DNA from: Verrucomicrobiota bacterium
Lineage (GTDB): Bacteria > Verrucomicrobiota > Kiritimatiellia > CAIQIC01 > JAGNIJ01
Reading direction: 5' to 3'
Assembly (NCBI GenBank): GCA_018823105.1
Contig: JAHJJH010000073.1
Span: 1 to 37,156 of the forward strand
Length of the DNA: 37,156 nt
Shown here: one piece after another, positions 19,021-27,071 of the stretch
Layout of the letters: the number at the start of each line of letters is the position of its first letter
How positions within the stretch are numbered: position 1 is the stretch's first letter
Position numbers and translations under genes: made by a program
Notes under the pieces: model-generated
The model's input: only the letters and a program-made list of their open reading frames with translations
The model's database searches: none
Told to the model about the DNA's origin: nothing

Positions 19021-20354
19021 CCGCCCTTTATTTTTCTTTCCAGCCGCACGACGGCCTCGATGTGGAAGGTGTGCGGGAACATGTCCAGCGGTTGCACCTG
19101 CTCGATCCCGTAGCCCGCCTCGACCATCCCGGCCAGGTCGCGTGCCAGCGTGGCCGGGTTGCATGAAACATAGATGACGTGCGGCGGCGCGGCGGCCAGC
19201 AGCGCGGCCAGGGCCTTGGGATTCAGCCCCGGCCGCGGCGGATCCACCACGACCAGGTCCGCGCGCTCCTCGCGCAGGGTTTCCCCCACGCGCTCCGCCT
19301 TCGCGCAGACCATCCGGACGTTGGCCAGGCTGTTCAATTCCACGTTCCGCCGCGCGGCGTCCACGGAGGGGGCGTGCGATTCAATGCCGAGCACCTGTTG
19401 GGATACCGCGCCCAGGTGGATAGCGATCGGCCCGGTCCCCGCGTACAGGTCCACCGCCCGCTCCGGCCGGCCGCTCGCGGCCCAGTCGCGCACCAGGCCG
19501 AACAGCCGTTCACCCTGAAGGGTATTGGTCTGGAAGAACGTGGCCGGGCCGATTTCGAAAAGGAAGCCGTTCAAGCGCTCATGGATCAGCCCCGGCCCGG
19601 AGAGGACCACCGTCGAACCCGGCGGCGCGGCTTCGGGGACCCGGGTATGGAAGCTGGCCAGCACGGTCGTCGCCAGATCGCCGACCACCGCGGGCAATTG
19701 CTCGAAGGCCAGGTGCCGCTCGGCGGCGTGCAAGTGAACCATCCGTTCGCCGGTGAGTTTGCCCTCGCGGACCACCAGGTGGCGCAGGAGGCCCGCACGC
19801 CGTTTTTCGTCATAGACCGGCAGGTCGTGCTCCTGCACAAATGTCCGCACGCGGGCCAGAATCTCGCGCGATTCGGGCGACTGCAGCAGGCAGGCGCCTG
19901 CCGTCACCACGGAGCGCCAGTTGCCGCGCCGGTGCAGCCCGAGGACGATCCGGCCCTCCGTCATGCCGAACGCAAAGCCCATCTTGTTGCGGAAATGAAA
20001 GGGCTCCACCATGCCCAGCGGTTCGGCCACGATCCCCGGCACGCCGGGCAGGCCATAGAGGGCCTCCAGCAGGATCCCGTGTTTGGCGCGCAGCTGGGCG
20101 GGATAGGCCATGTGCTGGAACGCGCATCCGCCGCACTCGCCAAAGACCGGGCAGGGCGCGGCCTGCCGATCCGGCGACGGTTCCAGCACCTCCAGCGCCT
20201 GCGCGAAGGCGAAGGATTTCTTGCGCTGCGTGATCCGCGCCCGGACCCGTTCGCCCGGCAGTGCCCCCTCGATGAAGATCACGAAGCCGTCCGGCCTCGC
20301 CAGGGCCCGGCCCTCGGCCACCATCTTTTCGGCGGTCAATTCCAGTTCGCGCAT
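19017..20354 (-). CDS. TrmA/RlmD-family RNA uracil-C5 methyltransferase
   Basis: The 445-residue enzyme should methylate C5 of a uridine in tRNA or 23S rRNA using S-adenosylmethionine. It starts with a TRAM-like beta domain (to about residue 60), followed by cluster ligands Cys68, Cys74 and Cys77 (CPVFGECGGC) and a further Cys near residue 155 (GACLLQ), which match the [4Fe-4S] site of RlmD. The Rossmann part has DLYAGTGPIAIHLG, VVDPPRPGL and SCNPATLARDL, whose Cys is the catalytic nucleophile. RlmD, RlmC and TrmA cannot be told apart safely here. The ATG at 20354 fits the family N-terminus; no strong ribosome site is visible. It overlaps khpB tail-to-tail by four bases. Confidence 0.9.
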   Translation of the reverse strand: MRELELTAEKMVAEGRALARPDGFVIFIEGALPGERVRARITQRKKSFAFAQALEVLEPSPDRQAAPCPVFGECGGCAFQHMAYPAQLRAKHGILLEALYGLPGVPGIVAEPLGMVEPFHFRNKMGFAFGMTEGRIVLGLHRRGNWRSVVTAGACLLQSPESREILARVRTFVQEHDLPVYDEKRRAGLLRHLVVREGKLTGERMVHLHAAERHLAFEQLPAVVGDLATTVLASFHTRVPEAAPPGSTVVLSGPGLIHERLNGFLFEIGPATFFQTNTLQGERLFGLVRDWAASGRPERAVDLYAGTGPIAIHLGAVSQQVLGIESHAPSVDAARRNVELNSLANVRMVCAKAERVGETLREERADLVVVDPPRPGLNPKALAALLAAAPPHVIYVSCNPATLARDLAGMVEAGYGIEQVQPLDMFPHTFHIEAVVRLERKIKGG

Positions 20355-20469
20355 AGGCCCCCATCCATACCCGCGAACCCCGTCATCGCGCAACACCCAA
20401 GAAAGCTGCTCTATCCATACGGAAGCTTAAACGGTATAGTTAAATAGAATCGAGAAGAGAGGGCCGAAC

Positions 20470-23016
20470 GTGAGGACCATTCGGCGAAAGCCGAGGATTA
20501 CCTGTCGCGCCGGGACGGCGCTTGCTGCGCTTTTCATGTTCCTGATCCCGGCCTTGTTGCAGGCGCAGGTTTCTGTTTTCCGCCCGAAGATCGGCGTGCC
20601 CGCCTTTCCGCTGACCAACGGAACCTTCGACGCGGAGATCGAGGCCGCGCCCGGCCTGGCGTCGAATGGCTGGAGCGCCCTGCTGCTCAACGACCTGCGG
20701 AGTTGGACTTGCTCCGTGGAGCGCGTGGATTACGGGGCCTACGTTTATTGCAACTCGACCAACGGGTATCGAATGATCCTGCGCGTCCCGCCGGACGCCC
20801 CGCCGGAAGTCCTTCATCTGCTGGTGAGCCACACGTCCGCCGGATCGGACACGAACCGCCACTGCGTAAAAATCCTGCCCGCCTACGAAACCAACTTCTA
20901 TGTTCTTCACTATGCCGATCCGCAGGTGGAAACGGTGAACGCCACGGCGGCCAACGGCGCGGGGGGCTCGCACGGCAGCGTGCAGGCGATGACGTGGGCC
21001 GCTCCCGCTTACAGCCTGATGAATCCCCGCTTCATGTTCAACACGGGGGACGAAGTCGAGAACGGAGTGGCGGGCATGTACCCGAACTACCTCGCCGCCA
21101 TAGACACGATCGGCGCGCCCCTGCTGATCACCCGCGGCAACAACGACGCGCAGGGCAGCCTGGCCGACTGGAAGCGGGATATCGGCCCGCCGACCTACTC
21201 GATCACCATGGGCTCCTTTTACATCTGCATGAAGGACTACGGCGCCAACGAGAGCCTGTCCTGGTTCACCAACGACTACGCGCGCTCGTTCACCAACACC
21301 GCGATCACGTTCCGCCTGTTCGGCCAGCACTTCATTTCGGGGGGCTCGTTTTATGCCCCGCTCGCGGGGCAGTATCCCGACCTGATGCTGGTGGGCCACA
21401 ACCACACCTTCGCGACATTACTCAGCAGTCCTTTTTACATCCTGTCTTCCGGCCCGGGTTGGGATTACGGCGCGGTCGGGATCTTCGAGTTCCACAAGAA
21501 CGGCAGCGGATGGGTCTGTTCCAACAAGACCGTTCACGGCACGAGCAACAAGCTCCAGGTCTACGGCGACTGGGGCCAGCCCTGCCGCGTCACCAATACG
21601 TTCCAATACGCCAACAACGGCTCGGTCTTCACCAACACCACCTGGATCACCAACAGCCTGGCCTACGATTTCTGGGACGGCCGGGTCCGGTTCCTGATGC
21701 GCAAGGCGGACGCCGGGTATACCGTCAGCGGCGGAGACAAGGTGGCGGAATACGATTACTCCGCCACCAATACGGCGGTCCTGGTGAAGGTCCGTATCGC
21801 CCGGAACGCGCGGACCACCGTCACGGTGTCGCCGACCGTGGCCGACACCGAGCCACCCGCCCTGACGATCCTCTGGCCCACGAACGGGGCGGCGTACCGG
21901 ACCCGCTCGTCCAATGTACTGGTCGCCGGGACGGCGACGGACGCCGGCGGCATCACCTCCGTCGTCTATTCCATGGCCGGGGCCGGCTCGGCGTCGGGCC
22001 AGGCGACCACCGGCCGCGTCGAACTGGTCGCGGCAGGCGCGACGTGGAAATACCGCGACGACGGCAGCGACCAGGGGACCGCGTGGCAGGTCACCACTTT
22101 CGACGATTCCGCCTGGGCGTCCGGCACCGCGGAACTGGGCTACGGCGACGGCGACGAGGCCACCACCAACAGCTTCGGACCCGATCCGGCCAATCGCTAC
22201 ATCACGACCTACTATCGCCACGCGTTTGAAACCGCGGAGGCCGGCGTGTTCACCAATGCGCTGGAGGTGTCGCTGAAGCGCGACGACGGGATCGTGCTGT
22301 ACGTGGACGGCACCGAGGCGTACCGGAACAATATGCCCTCCGGGGCCGTGGGCTATACCACCCTGGCCACCGGCACGGTGTCCGGCGCGGGAGAAAGCAC
22401 ATGGTGGTTGGCCTCCCTGCCCGCCGGCAGCCTGACCGGCGGATCGCATGTGATCGCCGTGGAGATCCACCAGGCCAATCCGACGAGCAGCGACATCAGC
22501 TTTGCCCTGTCGCTCGGGACGGATCTCGGGAGCACCTGGCTGATCACCAACCTGACCTTCGCCACGGGAACGAGTCTCGTCAGCGTCGTGGCACGCGACG
22601 CCGCCGGCCACGCGGCGACCCAAACGGTCAGCGTGATCGTGACGGACGACGTGGATGATGATGGGATGAACGATGACTGGGAGCAGTACTATTTCGGCGC
22701 CGGGGGCGCCGAGCCCGACGGGAATTTTGACGGGGACCCGTTCAGCAACCTCCAGGAATACATCGCCGGCACTGATCCGACCAACAGCCTGTCAATCTTC
22801 CGTCTGGAGATGGCCGCCGGCTCGATCCAACCCGTCCTGCAATTCCTGGCCCGGACCAACCGGCTGTACACCCTCTGGTTCAAGACCAACCTGCTGGAGG
22901 CGGGCAATTGGCAGGTCCTGTCGAACGATGTGGAAGGGGTGGACGGCACCCTCACGATCCAGGATCCCGCCGGGGACTCCAATCGTTTTTATCGCATCCA
23001 CACGGAAATGCGGTGA
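20470..23016 (+). CDS. Secreted metallophosphoesterase with verrucomicrobial C-terminal tail
   Basis: The 848-residue precursor starts at a GTG behind AGAGAGGG, with a TATAGT -10-like box at 20435-20440. A signal peptide runs to about residue 34 (LIPALLQAQ). The calcineurin-like phosphoesterase domain (about residues 140-350) shows YADPQ, NTGDEVEN, RGNNDAQG and VGHNHT, the four metal-site motifs; DPQ and GNND replace the commoner DxH and GNHD, variants known in other family branches. Then come a linker domain and a jelly-roll part (about 520-700, ELGYGDGDEATTN, DDGIVLYVDG). A calcium-type Asp-rich segment follows (DDVDDDGMNDDWEQYYFG), and a short C-terminal beta domain (LYTLWFKTNLLEAGNW to NRFYRI) typical of Verrucomicrobia-like secreted enzymes. 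The substrate is unknown. A weak hairpin lies at 23056-23072. Confidence 0.82.
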   Translation: MRTIRRKPRITCRAGTALAALFMFLIPALLQAQVSVFRPKIGVPAFPLTNGTFDAEIEAAPGLASNGWSALLLNDLRSWTCSVERVDYGAYVYCNSTNGYRMILRVPPDAPPEVLHLLVSHTSAGSDTNRHCVKILPAYETNFYVLHYADPQVETVNATAANGAGGSHGSVQAMTWAAPAYSLMNPRFMFNTGDEVENGVAGMYPNYLAAIDTIGAPLLITRGNNDAQGSLADWKRDIGPPTYSITMGSFYICMKDYGANESLSWFTNDYARSFTNTAITFRLFGQHFISGGSFYAPLAGQYPDLMLVGHNHTFATLLSSPFYILSSGPGWDYGAVGIFEFHKNGSGWVCSNKTVHGTSNKLQVYGDWGQPCRVTNTFQYANNGSVFTNTTWITNSLAYDFWDGRVRFLMRKADAGYTVSGGDKVAEYDYSATNTAVLVKVRIARNARTTVTVSPTVADTEPPALTILWPTNGAAYRTRSSNVLVAGTATDAGGITSVVYSMAGAGSASGQATTGRVELVAAGATWKYRDDGSDQGTAWQVTTFDDSAWASGTAELGYGDGDEATTNSFGPDPANRYITTYYRHAFETAEAGVFTNALEVSLKRDDGIVLYVDGTEAYRNNMPSGAVGYTTLATGTVSGAGESTWWLASLPAGSLTGGSHVIAVEIHQANPTSSDISFALSLGTDLGSTWLITNLTFATGTSLVSVVARDAAGHAATQTVSVIVTDDVDDDGMNDDWEQYYFGAGGAEPDGNFDGDPFSNLQEYIAGTDPTNSLSIFRLEMAAGSIQPVLQFLARTNRLYTLWFKTNLLEAGNWQVLSNDVEGVDGTLTIQDPAGDSNRFYRIHTEMR

Positions 23017-23128
23017 CGCGGCCTTTCGTGCCCCGCTGAATCGGCTATCGGCCCGCCGGCTTCCGGAGCCGGTGGAAGTGGCACGCCAGGATGACGTGCG
23101 AGAAACCCGACGAAATCCTGCCGAACGG

Positions 23129-24073
23129 TTACGATTTCCGTCCGCCGATACCCGGGGACGACTCCCCGCGGCGCGCAATCGCGAGCAGGTTCGGCCCGCG
23201 CCCCAGCCGCTCGAAGAGGACATACACCGGCAGGGTGAGCGCCTTGACAGGAGCGGAGGAGGCTATCCGGCAGATTATTCGTGCAAAAGAAGCCCGGCGG
23301 TCTCGAGCCCAGTTCTCAAGGCTCATGGTAAAGTACCAGTGTCGCCCGCCGCGCGCGAACATCTGTACGTTCGACCACCCGGTCTCCGCCAGCAGCCGCG
23401 CCAGGACACGTTTCGGAAACAGGCACAGGTGCCGCGGGACGTCCCATCCGCACCAGTACGGGCCGAAGAGCGCGGCCATCCAACTCTCGGGATCGGGCAG
23501 GCTCAACAGCAACGTGGCTCCCGGCCTGGCCACGCGCGCCGCTTCCGCGAGCGTCGGCCGGGGATCCGGCACATGCTCGAGCACGTGCCAGAAACAGATC
23601 AGGTCAAAATGCTCATCCGGAAACTGAGCATCCTTCAGAGTGCCCTGGCGGACATCGAGCCCGAGGCGCTCTCGCGCGAATGCCGCGGAGGCGGCATCGG
23701 GTTCGACCCCGTACGGTTCCCAGCCCTTGGAGCGCAGTTCCTCGAGCAGTGATCCCGTGGCACAGCCCACGTCCAGTACACGGCCGCAGACAGGCGCCAG
23801 GCGTTCGATCAGCGAGATACGCTGGGCCCTGTCTTTCCGCCGCCCCCGTTCGCGCTCCGGCGATTTTCCGGGCAAGGCATGAGGTTCGTATTCACAAGGG
23901 TAATAGCCGGCCATCTCGTCGGCCGTCGGCCGCGGACTCAGATAAAACAGGCCGCAGGCCGTGCATCGGCGAACCGGGAAGACCCCCGGGCCCCCGTGCA
24001 GGACGTCGCGGCCCTCGAAAAGAACCGCCGCCTTGGAATCCCCGCAACCCGGACATGGAACAGTTTCGCTGAT
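23129..24073 (-). CDS. Class I methyltransferase with zinc ribbon (apparent ATC start)
   Basis: The 314-residue protein starts with a zinc ribbon, Cys7, Cys10, Cys37 and Cys40 (CPGC and CTACGLFYL). The SAM-binding motif VLDVGCATG follows at about residues 99-107, then FDLICFWHVLEHVPDP and LPDPESW. Related methyltransferases modify glycans or lipids in surface-polysaccharide clusters (inference from context). There is no ATG, GTG or TTG near the right place. Directly before the ATC at 24073 stands GGAGGTGTAGG, an ideal ribosome site with proper spacing, and the next residues (SETVPCPGCG) fit the family N-terminus. The frame is open into the upstream glycosyltransferase gene, but that portion is shadow. 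The glycosyltransferase stop codon ends one base before this start, so translation is coupled. An ATC start, or a base error in an ATG, is the best explanation. Confidence 0.8.
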   Translation of the reverse strand: MSETVPCPGCGDSKAAVLFEGRDVLHGGPGVFPVRRCTACGLFYLSPRPTADEMAGYYPCEYEPHALPGKSPERERGRRKDRAQRISLIERLAPVCGRVLDVGCATGSLLEELRSKGWEPYGVEPDAASAAFARERLGLDVRQGTLKDAQFPDEHFDLICFWHVLEHVPDPRPTLAEAARVARPGATLLLSLPDPESWMAALFGPYWCGWDVPRHLCLFPKRVLARLLAETGWSNVQMFARGGRHWYFTMSLENWARDRRASFARIICRIASSAPVKALTLPVYVLFERLGRGPNLLAIARRGESSPGIGGRKS

Positions 24074-24074
24074 C

Positions 24075-25022
24075 CTACACCTCCGGTCCGTCGGGCTTTT
24101 TCGCCTGGAAGCCAGCCGCCGTCGCGCTGTATCCGTCGCGCAGGCCCCGCCAGTAGGCGGCCGCCGCGTCGCGCCGTCCCGCCGCCAGCAGGCACACCAT
24201 GATCCGCACCGTGCTGAACAGGCGCCACGGCAGGATGCCACACCACTGGACTCCACGCGCATTCTTGCGGAAGAACAGCACCGAACTGCGGGCGGACCAG
24301 TATCGTTCCCCGGACGTCCCGCGCCCGCCGCTGCTCGCGGCGCCCGCGTGCCACGCGCGCGCGCTGCTGTCCAGCAGAAGGGCGTAACCCGCGGCCTTGA
24401 GCCGCAGGCAAAGATCCATGTCCTCGAAGTACATGAAATACCGCTCGTCGAAACCGCCCGCAACCTCCAGCGCCTTGAGATTCAGCAGCAGGGCGCAGCC
24501 GTAGAGGTAGTCGCGTTCAAGAATCCGGGGCCACGAGGACCGCCACCGCCGCCGGTGGCGCGTGTCCATGTTGCCCAGTGTCAGGGGGTTCCTCCGGGCC
24601 CCGGCCGACCAGATCCGGTCCTCGGTTTCCGGGAAGAGCACCAGCGGCGACACGGCCCCCGTCCCGCGACGATCCGCCGTATCCACCAATCGCTCGAGCG
24701 CATCGGGCGCTACCGTGGCATCGTTGTTCAGAAGGAACACGTACGAGGCCCCGAGATCTCTCGCCCGTGCAATCCCCTGGTTCGCCGCCGCTCCGAATCC
24801 GCGGTTGGTCGGATTCCGTATCAAGCCCACGGCCGGGAATTCACGCCGGATGCTTTCCAGGGAGTCGTCTTCCGAGCCGTTGTCCACCAGCAGGATCGTC
24901 AGGGAGAGGTAAGAGGTGCCGCTCAACGACCGCAGGCAGTCCCGGGTTTCCTGAGGTCGGTTCCAGTTGATCACCACGGCGACCACAAGGGGCGCGCTGT
25001 TCGAACGGGTTGTCCCGACCAT
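24075..25022 (-). CDS. Family 2 glycosyltransferase
   Basis: The 315-residue enzyme is a GT-A fold, inverting glycosyltransferase of the rhamnosyl-transferase-like branch. It opens with VVAVVINWNRPQETRDCLRS, then ILLVDNGSEDDS and NPTNRGFGAAANQGIARA. The metal-binding motif is the NND variant in FLLNNDA. The catalytic-base region is EDMDLCLRLK. A C-terminal helical tail includes REKNARGV-like residues (FFRKNARGVQW). It probably adds a sugar to a surface glycan using a nucleotide sugar on the cytoplasmic side. An AAGGAG lies 13 bases upstream of the ATG at 25022, somewhat far. It is followed one base later by the methyltransferase gene. Confidence 0.9.
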   Translation of the reverse strand: MVGTTRSNSAPLVVAVVINWNRPQETRDCLRSLSGTSYLSLTILLVDNGSEDDSLESIRREFPAVGLIRNPTNRGFGAAANQGIARARDLGASYVFLLNNDATVAPDALERLVDTADRRGTGAVSPLVLFPETEDRIWSAGARRNPLTLGNMDTRHRRRWRSSWPRILERDYLYGCALLLNLKALEVAGGFDERYFMYFEDMDLCLRLKAAGYALLLDSSARAWHAGAASSGGRGTSGERYWSARSSVLFFRKNARGVQWCGILPWRLFSTVRIMVCLLAAGRRDAAAAYWRGLRDGYSATAAGFQAKKPDGPEV

Positions 25023-25048
25023 CGGAATCTCGAGTCTCCTTTGCGGGC

Positions 25049-25077
25049 AGGTTACGGGAAATGCCGGGGGGTGTCAA
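25049..25077 (-). promoter_or_regulatory. Sigma70-like promoter of the GT2-methyltransferase pair
   Basis: On the minus strand TTGACA (25072-25077, perfect) and TAACCT (25049-25054, three of six) are 17 bases apart. Transcription would start near 25042, giving a short leader of about 20 bases. The -35 element is the main support. Confidence 0.5.
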
Positions 25078-25125
25078 AAACGCGCGACGAAGGCCACGGG
25101 GTACCTGCCGGCCGTCGAGATGGAG

Positions 25126-25199
25126 GGACGCGGGCCCTCCAAAGGGCTTGATTCATGGAAGGCCGGCGGCCTCGCCTGCCGTCCCTCCGGCCCGCGTCC
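25126..25199. repeat. Long inverted repeat with GGACGCGGGCC ends
   Basis: GGACGCGGGCC (25126-25136) pairs over 11 bp with GGCCCGCGTCC (25189-25199), and the 52-base interior holds further GC-rich hairpins such as GGCCGGCGGCC. The 15 bases CGCGGGCCCTCCAAA (25129-25143) recur at 26925-26939. The rest of the 391-base gap 25023-25413 holds the minus-strand promoter, a perfect TTGACA at 25262-25267 without a good -10 box, and a possible short ORF. Confidence 0.65.
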
Positions 25200-25297
25200 A
25201 GTAAGAGAACCGTGCATTTGTCTTTGGAGCCGCAGCGTCTCGGGGGATTTCGGCTCCTTGCTTGACACAACCACCCCCATTTGAAAGCTTGGCCGCC

Positions 25298-25426
25298 ATG
25301 AACACGCGCCTTCCGGCCGATCTCGCCAGGCTCGTGTCCGTTCCGCCCGAGAAACGATTTCTCGTCCACGCGCCGGCCGCCTCCCGGGGGGGCGGGAGGA
25401 GGGAGCGTCCGACATGGCGGACGTGA
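25298..25426 (+). CDS. Possible short leader ORF (42 codons)
   Basis: ATG at 25298 opens a 42-codon frame (MNTRLPADLARLVSVPPEKR at its start) that ends at 25424-25426, thirteen bases inside the radical SAM gene. The overlapping stop could couple translation. It has no clear ribosome site and no recognised product, and the last third is Gly/Arg-rich low-complexity. It may be a leader peptide, a gene remnant or chance. Confidence 0.2.
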   Translation: MNTRLPADLARLVSVPPEKRFLVHAPAASRGGGRRERPTWRT

Positions 25427-26910
25427 TTCTTGTTTTTCCCAGCACGGGAATCGCGTCCGGTCAGTACCGGATGCTGCCGCTGTCGGTGCTTATGTTGGCG
25501 GCGCCGCTGGAGGCCCATGGCTATTCCGTCCGTATTATTGACCAGCGCGGCAATCCCGCCTGGCGGCAGGAACTGAAAGACGAACTCGCCGCGCAACGCC
25601 CGGTCATGGTGGGCATCTCCTCGATGACCGGGCAGCAGATCGGCGGCGGCTTGTCGGCGGCGCGCGTCGTGCGCGACGCCGCCCCGGGCGTACCGATCGT
25701 GTGGGGAGGTGTTCACCCGTCGTTGCTTCCCGAGGAGACGGTCGCGCACGACCTGGTGGACGTCGTCGTGGTGGGCGAGGGCGAGGTCACGGTCGTGGAG
25801 CTGGTCGGCGCGCTGCGGGCCGGCACCTCGCTTTCGAAGGTGGCCGGCCTCTGTTTCAAGGAGAACGGGCGCGTCACACGCACGCCCGATCGCCCCTTCG
25901 CGGATCTCGCGTCGTTGCCGGAGCCGGCTTACCACCTCGTGGATATCGAGCGGTACCGCGTCGCCCCGCTTTTGACGGGCGAGAAGAGCCTGCCGCTCCT
26001 GACCAGCCGGGGGTGCCCGTTCCGCTGCACCTACTGCTACAACGTGCGGTTCAATCACCGCACGTGGCGCGCCCTGCCGGCCGGGGAGGTGGTCCGCCGC
26101 ATGCGCTCGATGAAGGAGCGGTTCGGCATTTCGGGCGTGTTGCTCCTCGACGACAACTTCTTCTGCAACCTGGGCCGTGTCCGGGAGGTCTGCCGCCTGC
26201 TCATCGAGCAGCGCCTGGGCCTGGCGGTTCACAACGCCAACTGCCGGGCCGATACCGTGGTGCGCCTCGACGACGAGCTCCTGGGCCTGCTGAAGAAGGC
26301 CGGGTTCACGCAAATCCTCATCGGTGTAGAGTCGGGATCGCCCGGCGTCCTGGAGCGGATGAAAAAGGACATCACGCCGGACCAGGTCCTGGAGGCCAAC
26401 CGCATCCTGCGGAAACACGGGATCAAGCCCTATTACACCTTCATGGCCGGGTTCCCCTACGAGACGGCGGCCGATGTGCGCACGACGCTCGCGTTCATGT
26501 CCCGGCTTCTGGATGAGAATCCCGACGCGGTGCTGTCCCGTCTCTCGCTGATCGCGCCCTATCCCGGCACGGAACTGCTCGACGATTGCGTCGCCGCGGG
26601 GCTCCGGCCGCCCGCGGATCTTGAGGGCTGGGTCCAGTGCGGCCACGCGAACCTGAACTTCCGCGGCTTTGATCGGAAGCACACCGCGTTACTTCACAAG
26701 GCCCAGTTGATCAGCTTTTTCCTGGACCGCAAGAAGATCGAAATGAACAACAGGATCCTTCGTTCCGTGGCGACCCTCTACTCCCGCGTGGTGAGGGCGC
26801 GGGCGCGCCGCGATTTCTACGCGTGCATGCCGGAACTCGTCCTGGCCCGGGGCGTCCAGAAAGCGCTCGTTGCGTTTCGCGCCCTTCGCCGCGGCGACAG
26901 CATGGACTAG
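25414..26910 (+). CDS. B12-binding radical SAM protein
   Basis: The 498-residue protein has an N-terminal cobalamin-binding Rossmann domain (about residues 1-150, from ILVFPSTGI through VWGGVHPSLLPEE and VVVGEGE). The radical SAM domain begins near residue 195, and its cluster cysteines are Cys201, Cys205 and Cys208 (CPFRCTYC). Later landmarks are LLLDDNFFCN, LIGVESGSPGVLERMKK and FMAGFPYET, typical of the family. Such enzymes carry out methylations or rearrangements on lipids, sugars or peptides; the substrate here is not visible. The ATG at 25414 follows GGGAGGAGGGAG. Neighbouring glycosyltransferases and the methyltransferase suggest a role in surface-glycan or lipid modification. Confidence 0.92.
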   Translation: MADVILVFPSTGIASGQYRMLPLSVLMLAAPLEAHGYSVRIIDQRGNPAWRQELKDELAAQRPVMVGISSMTGQQIGGGLSAARVVRDAAPGVPIVWGGVHPSLLPEETVAHDLVDVVVVGEGEVTVVELVGALRAGTSLSKVAGLCFKENGRVTRTPDRPFADLASLPEPAYHLVDIERYRVAPLLTGEKSLPLLTSRGCPFRCTYCYNVRFNHRTWRALPAGEVVRRMRSMKERFGISGVLLLDDNFFCNLGRVREVCRLLIEQRLGLAVHNANCRADTVVRLDDELLGLLKKAGFTQILIGVESGSPGVLERMKKDITPDQVLEANRILRKHGIKPYYTFMAGFPYETAADVRTTLAFMSRLLDENPDAVLSRLSLIAPYPGTELLDDCVAAGLRPPADLEGWVQCGHANLNFRGFDRKHTALLHKAQLISFFLDRKKIEMNNRILRSVATLYSRVVRARARRDFYACMPELVLARGVQKALVAFRALRRGDSMD

Positions 26911-26912
26911 AC

Positions 26913-26939
26913 GGCCCGCGAGGCCGCGGGCCCTCCAAA
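26913..26939. repeat. GC-rich hairpin sharing 15 bases with the 25126 repeat
   Basis: GGCCCGCG (26913-26920) and CGCGGGCC (26925-26932) form an eight-bp stem with a four-base loop directly after the radical SAM stop codon. CGCGGGCCCTCCAAA at 26925-26939 is identical to 25129-25143. There is no T-tract. It may be a partial copy of that repeat family and may help end the transcript. Confidence 0.5.
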
Positions 26940-26969
26940 CCAAGGATCGTTGCAGAAGGCCGCCTTCGG

Positions 26970-27026
26970 GTAGGGCGCGTTGGCTCAACGCGCCGAAAAG
27001 CGGCGGCTTCGGCGAAGCCGCCCTAC
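26970..27026. repeat. GTAGGGC cloverleaf repeat, copy C
   Basis: GTAGGGCG (26970-26977) and CGCCCTAC (27019-27026) are the ends. Inside are two perfect nine-bp hairpins with three-base loops: GGCGCGTTG-gct-CAACGCGCC and GGCGGCTTC-ggc-GAAGCCGCC. It shares its ends, size and layout with copies A and B but differs in inner sequence. It lies between two convergent genes. Confidence 0.75.
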
Positions 27027-27071
27027 CTGCTGATCGTGATGGAAAACCAAGGGGCAGCCGGAAATCGAGTT

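Noticed and set aside
23129-24463. 444-codon version of the methyltransferase
   Set aside because: The first 130 codons are an out-of-frame reading of the glycosyltransferase gene, Arg/Ser/Thr/Ala-rich and without a domain.
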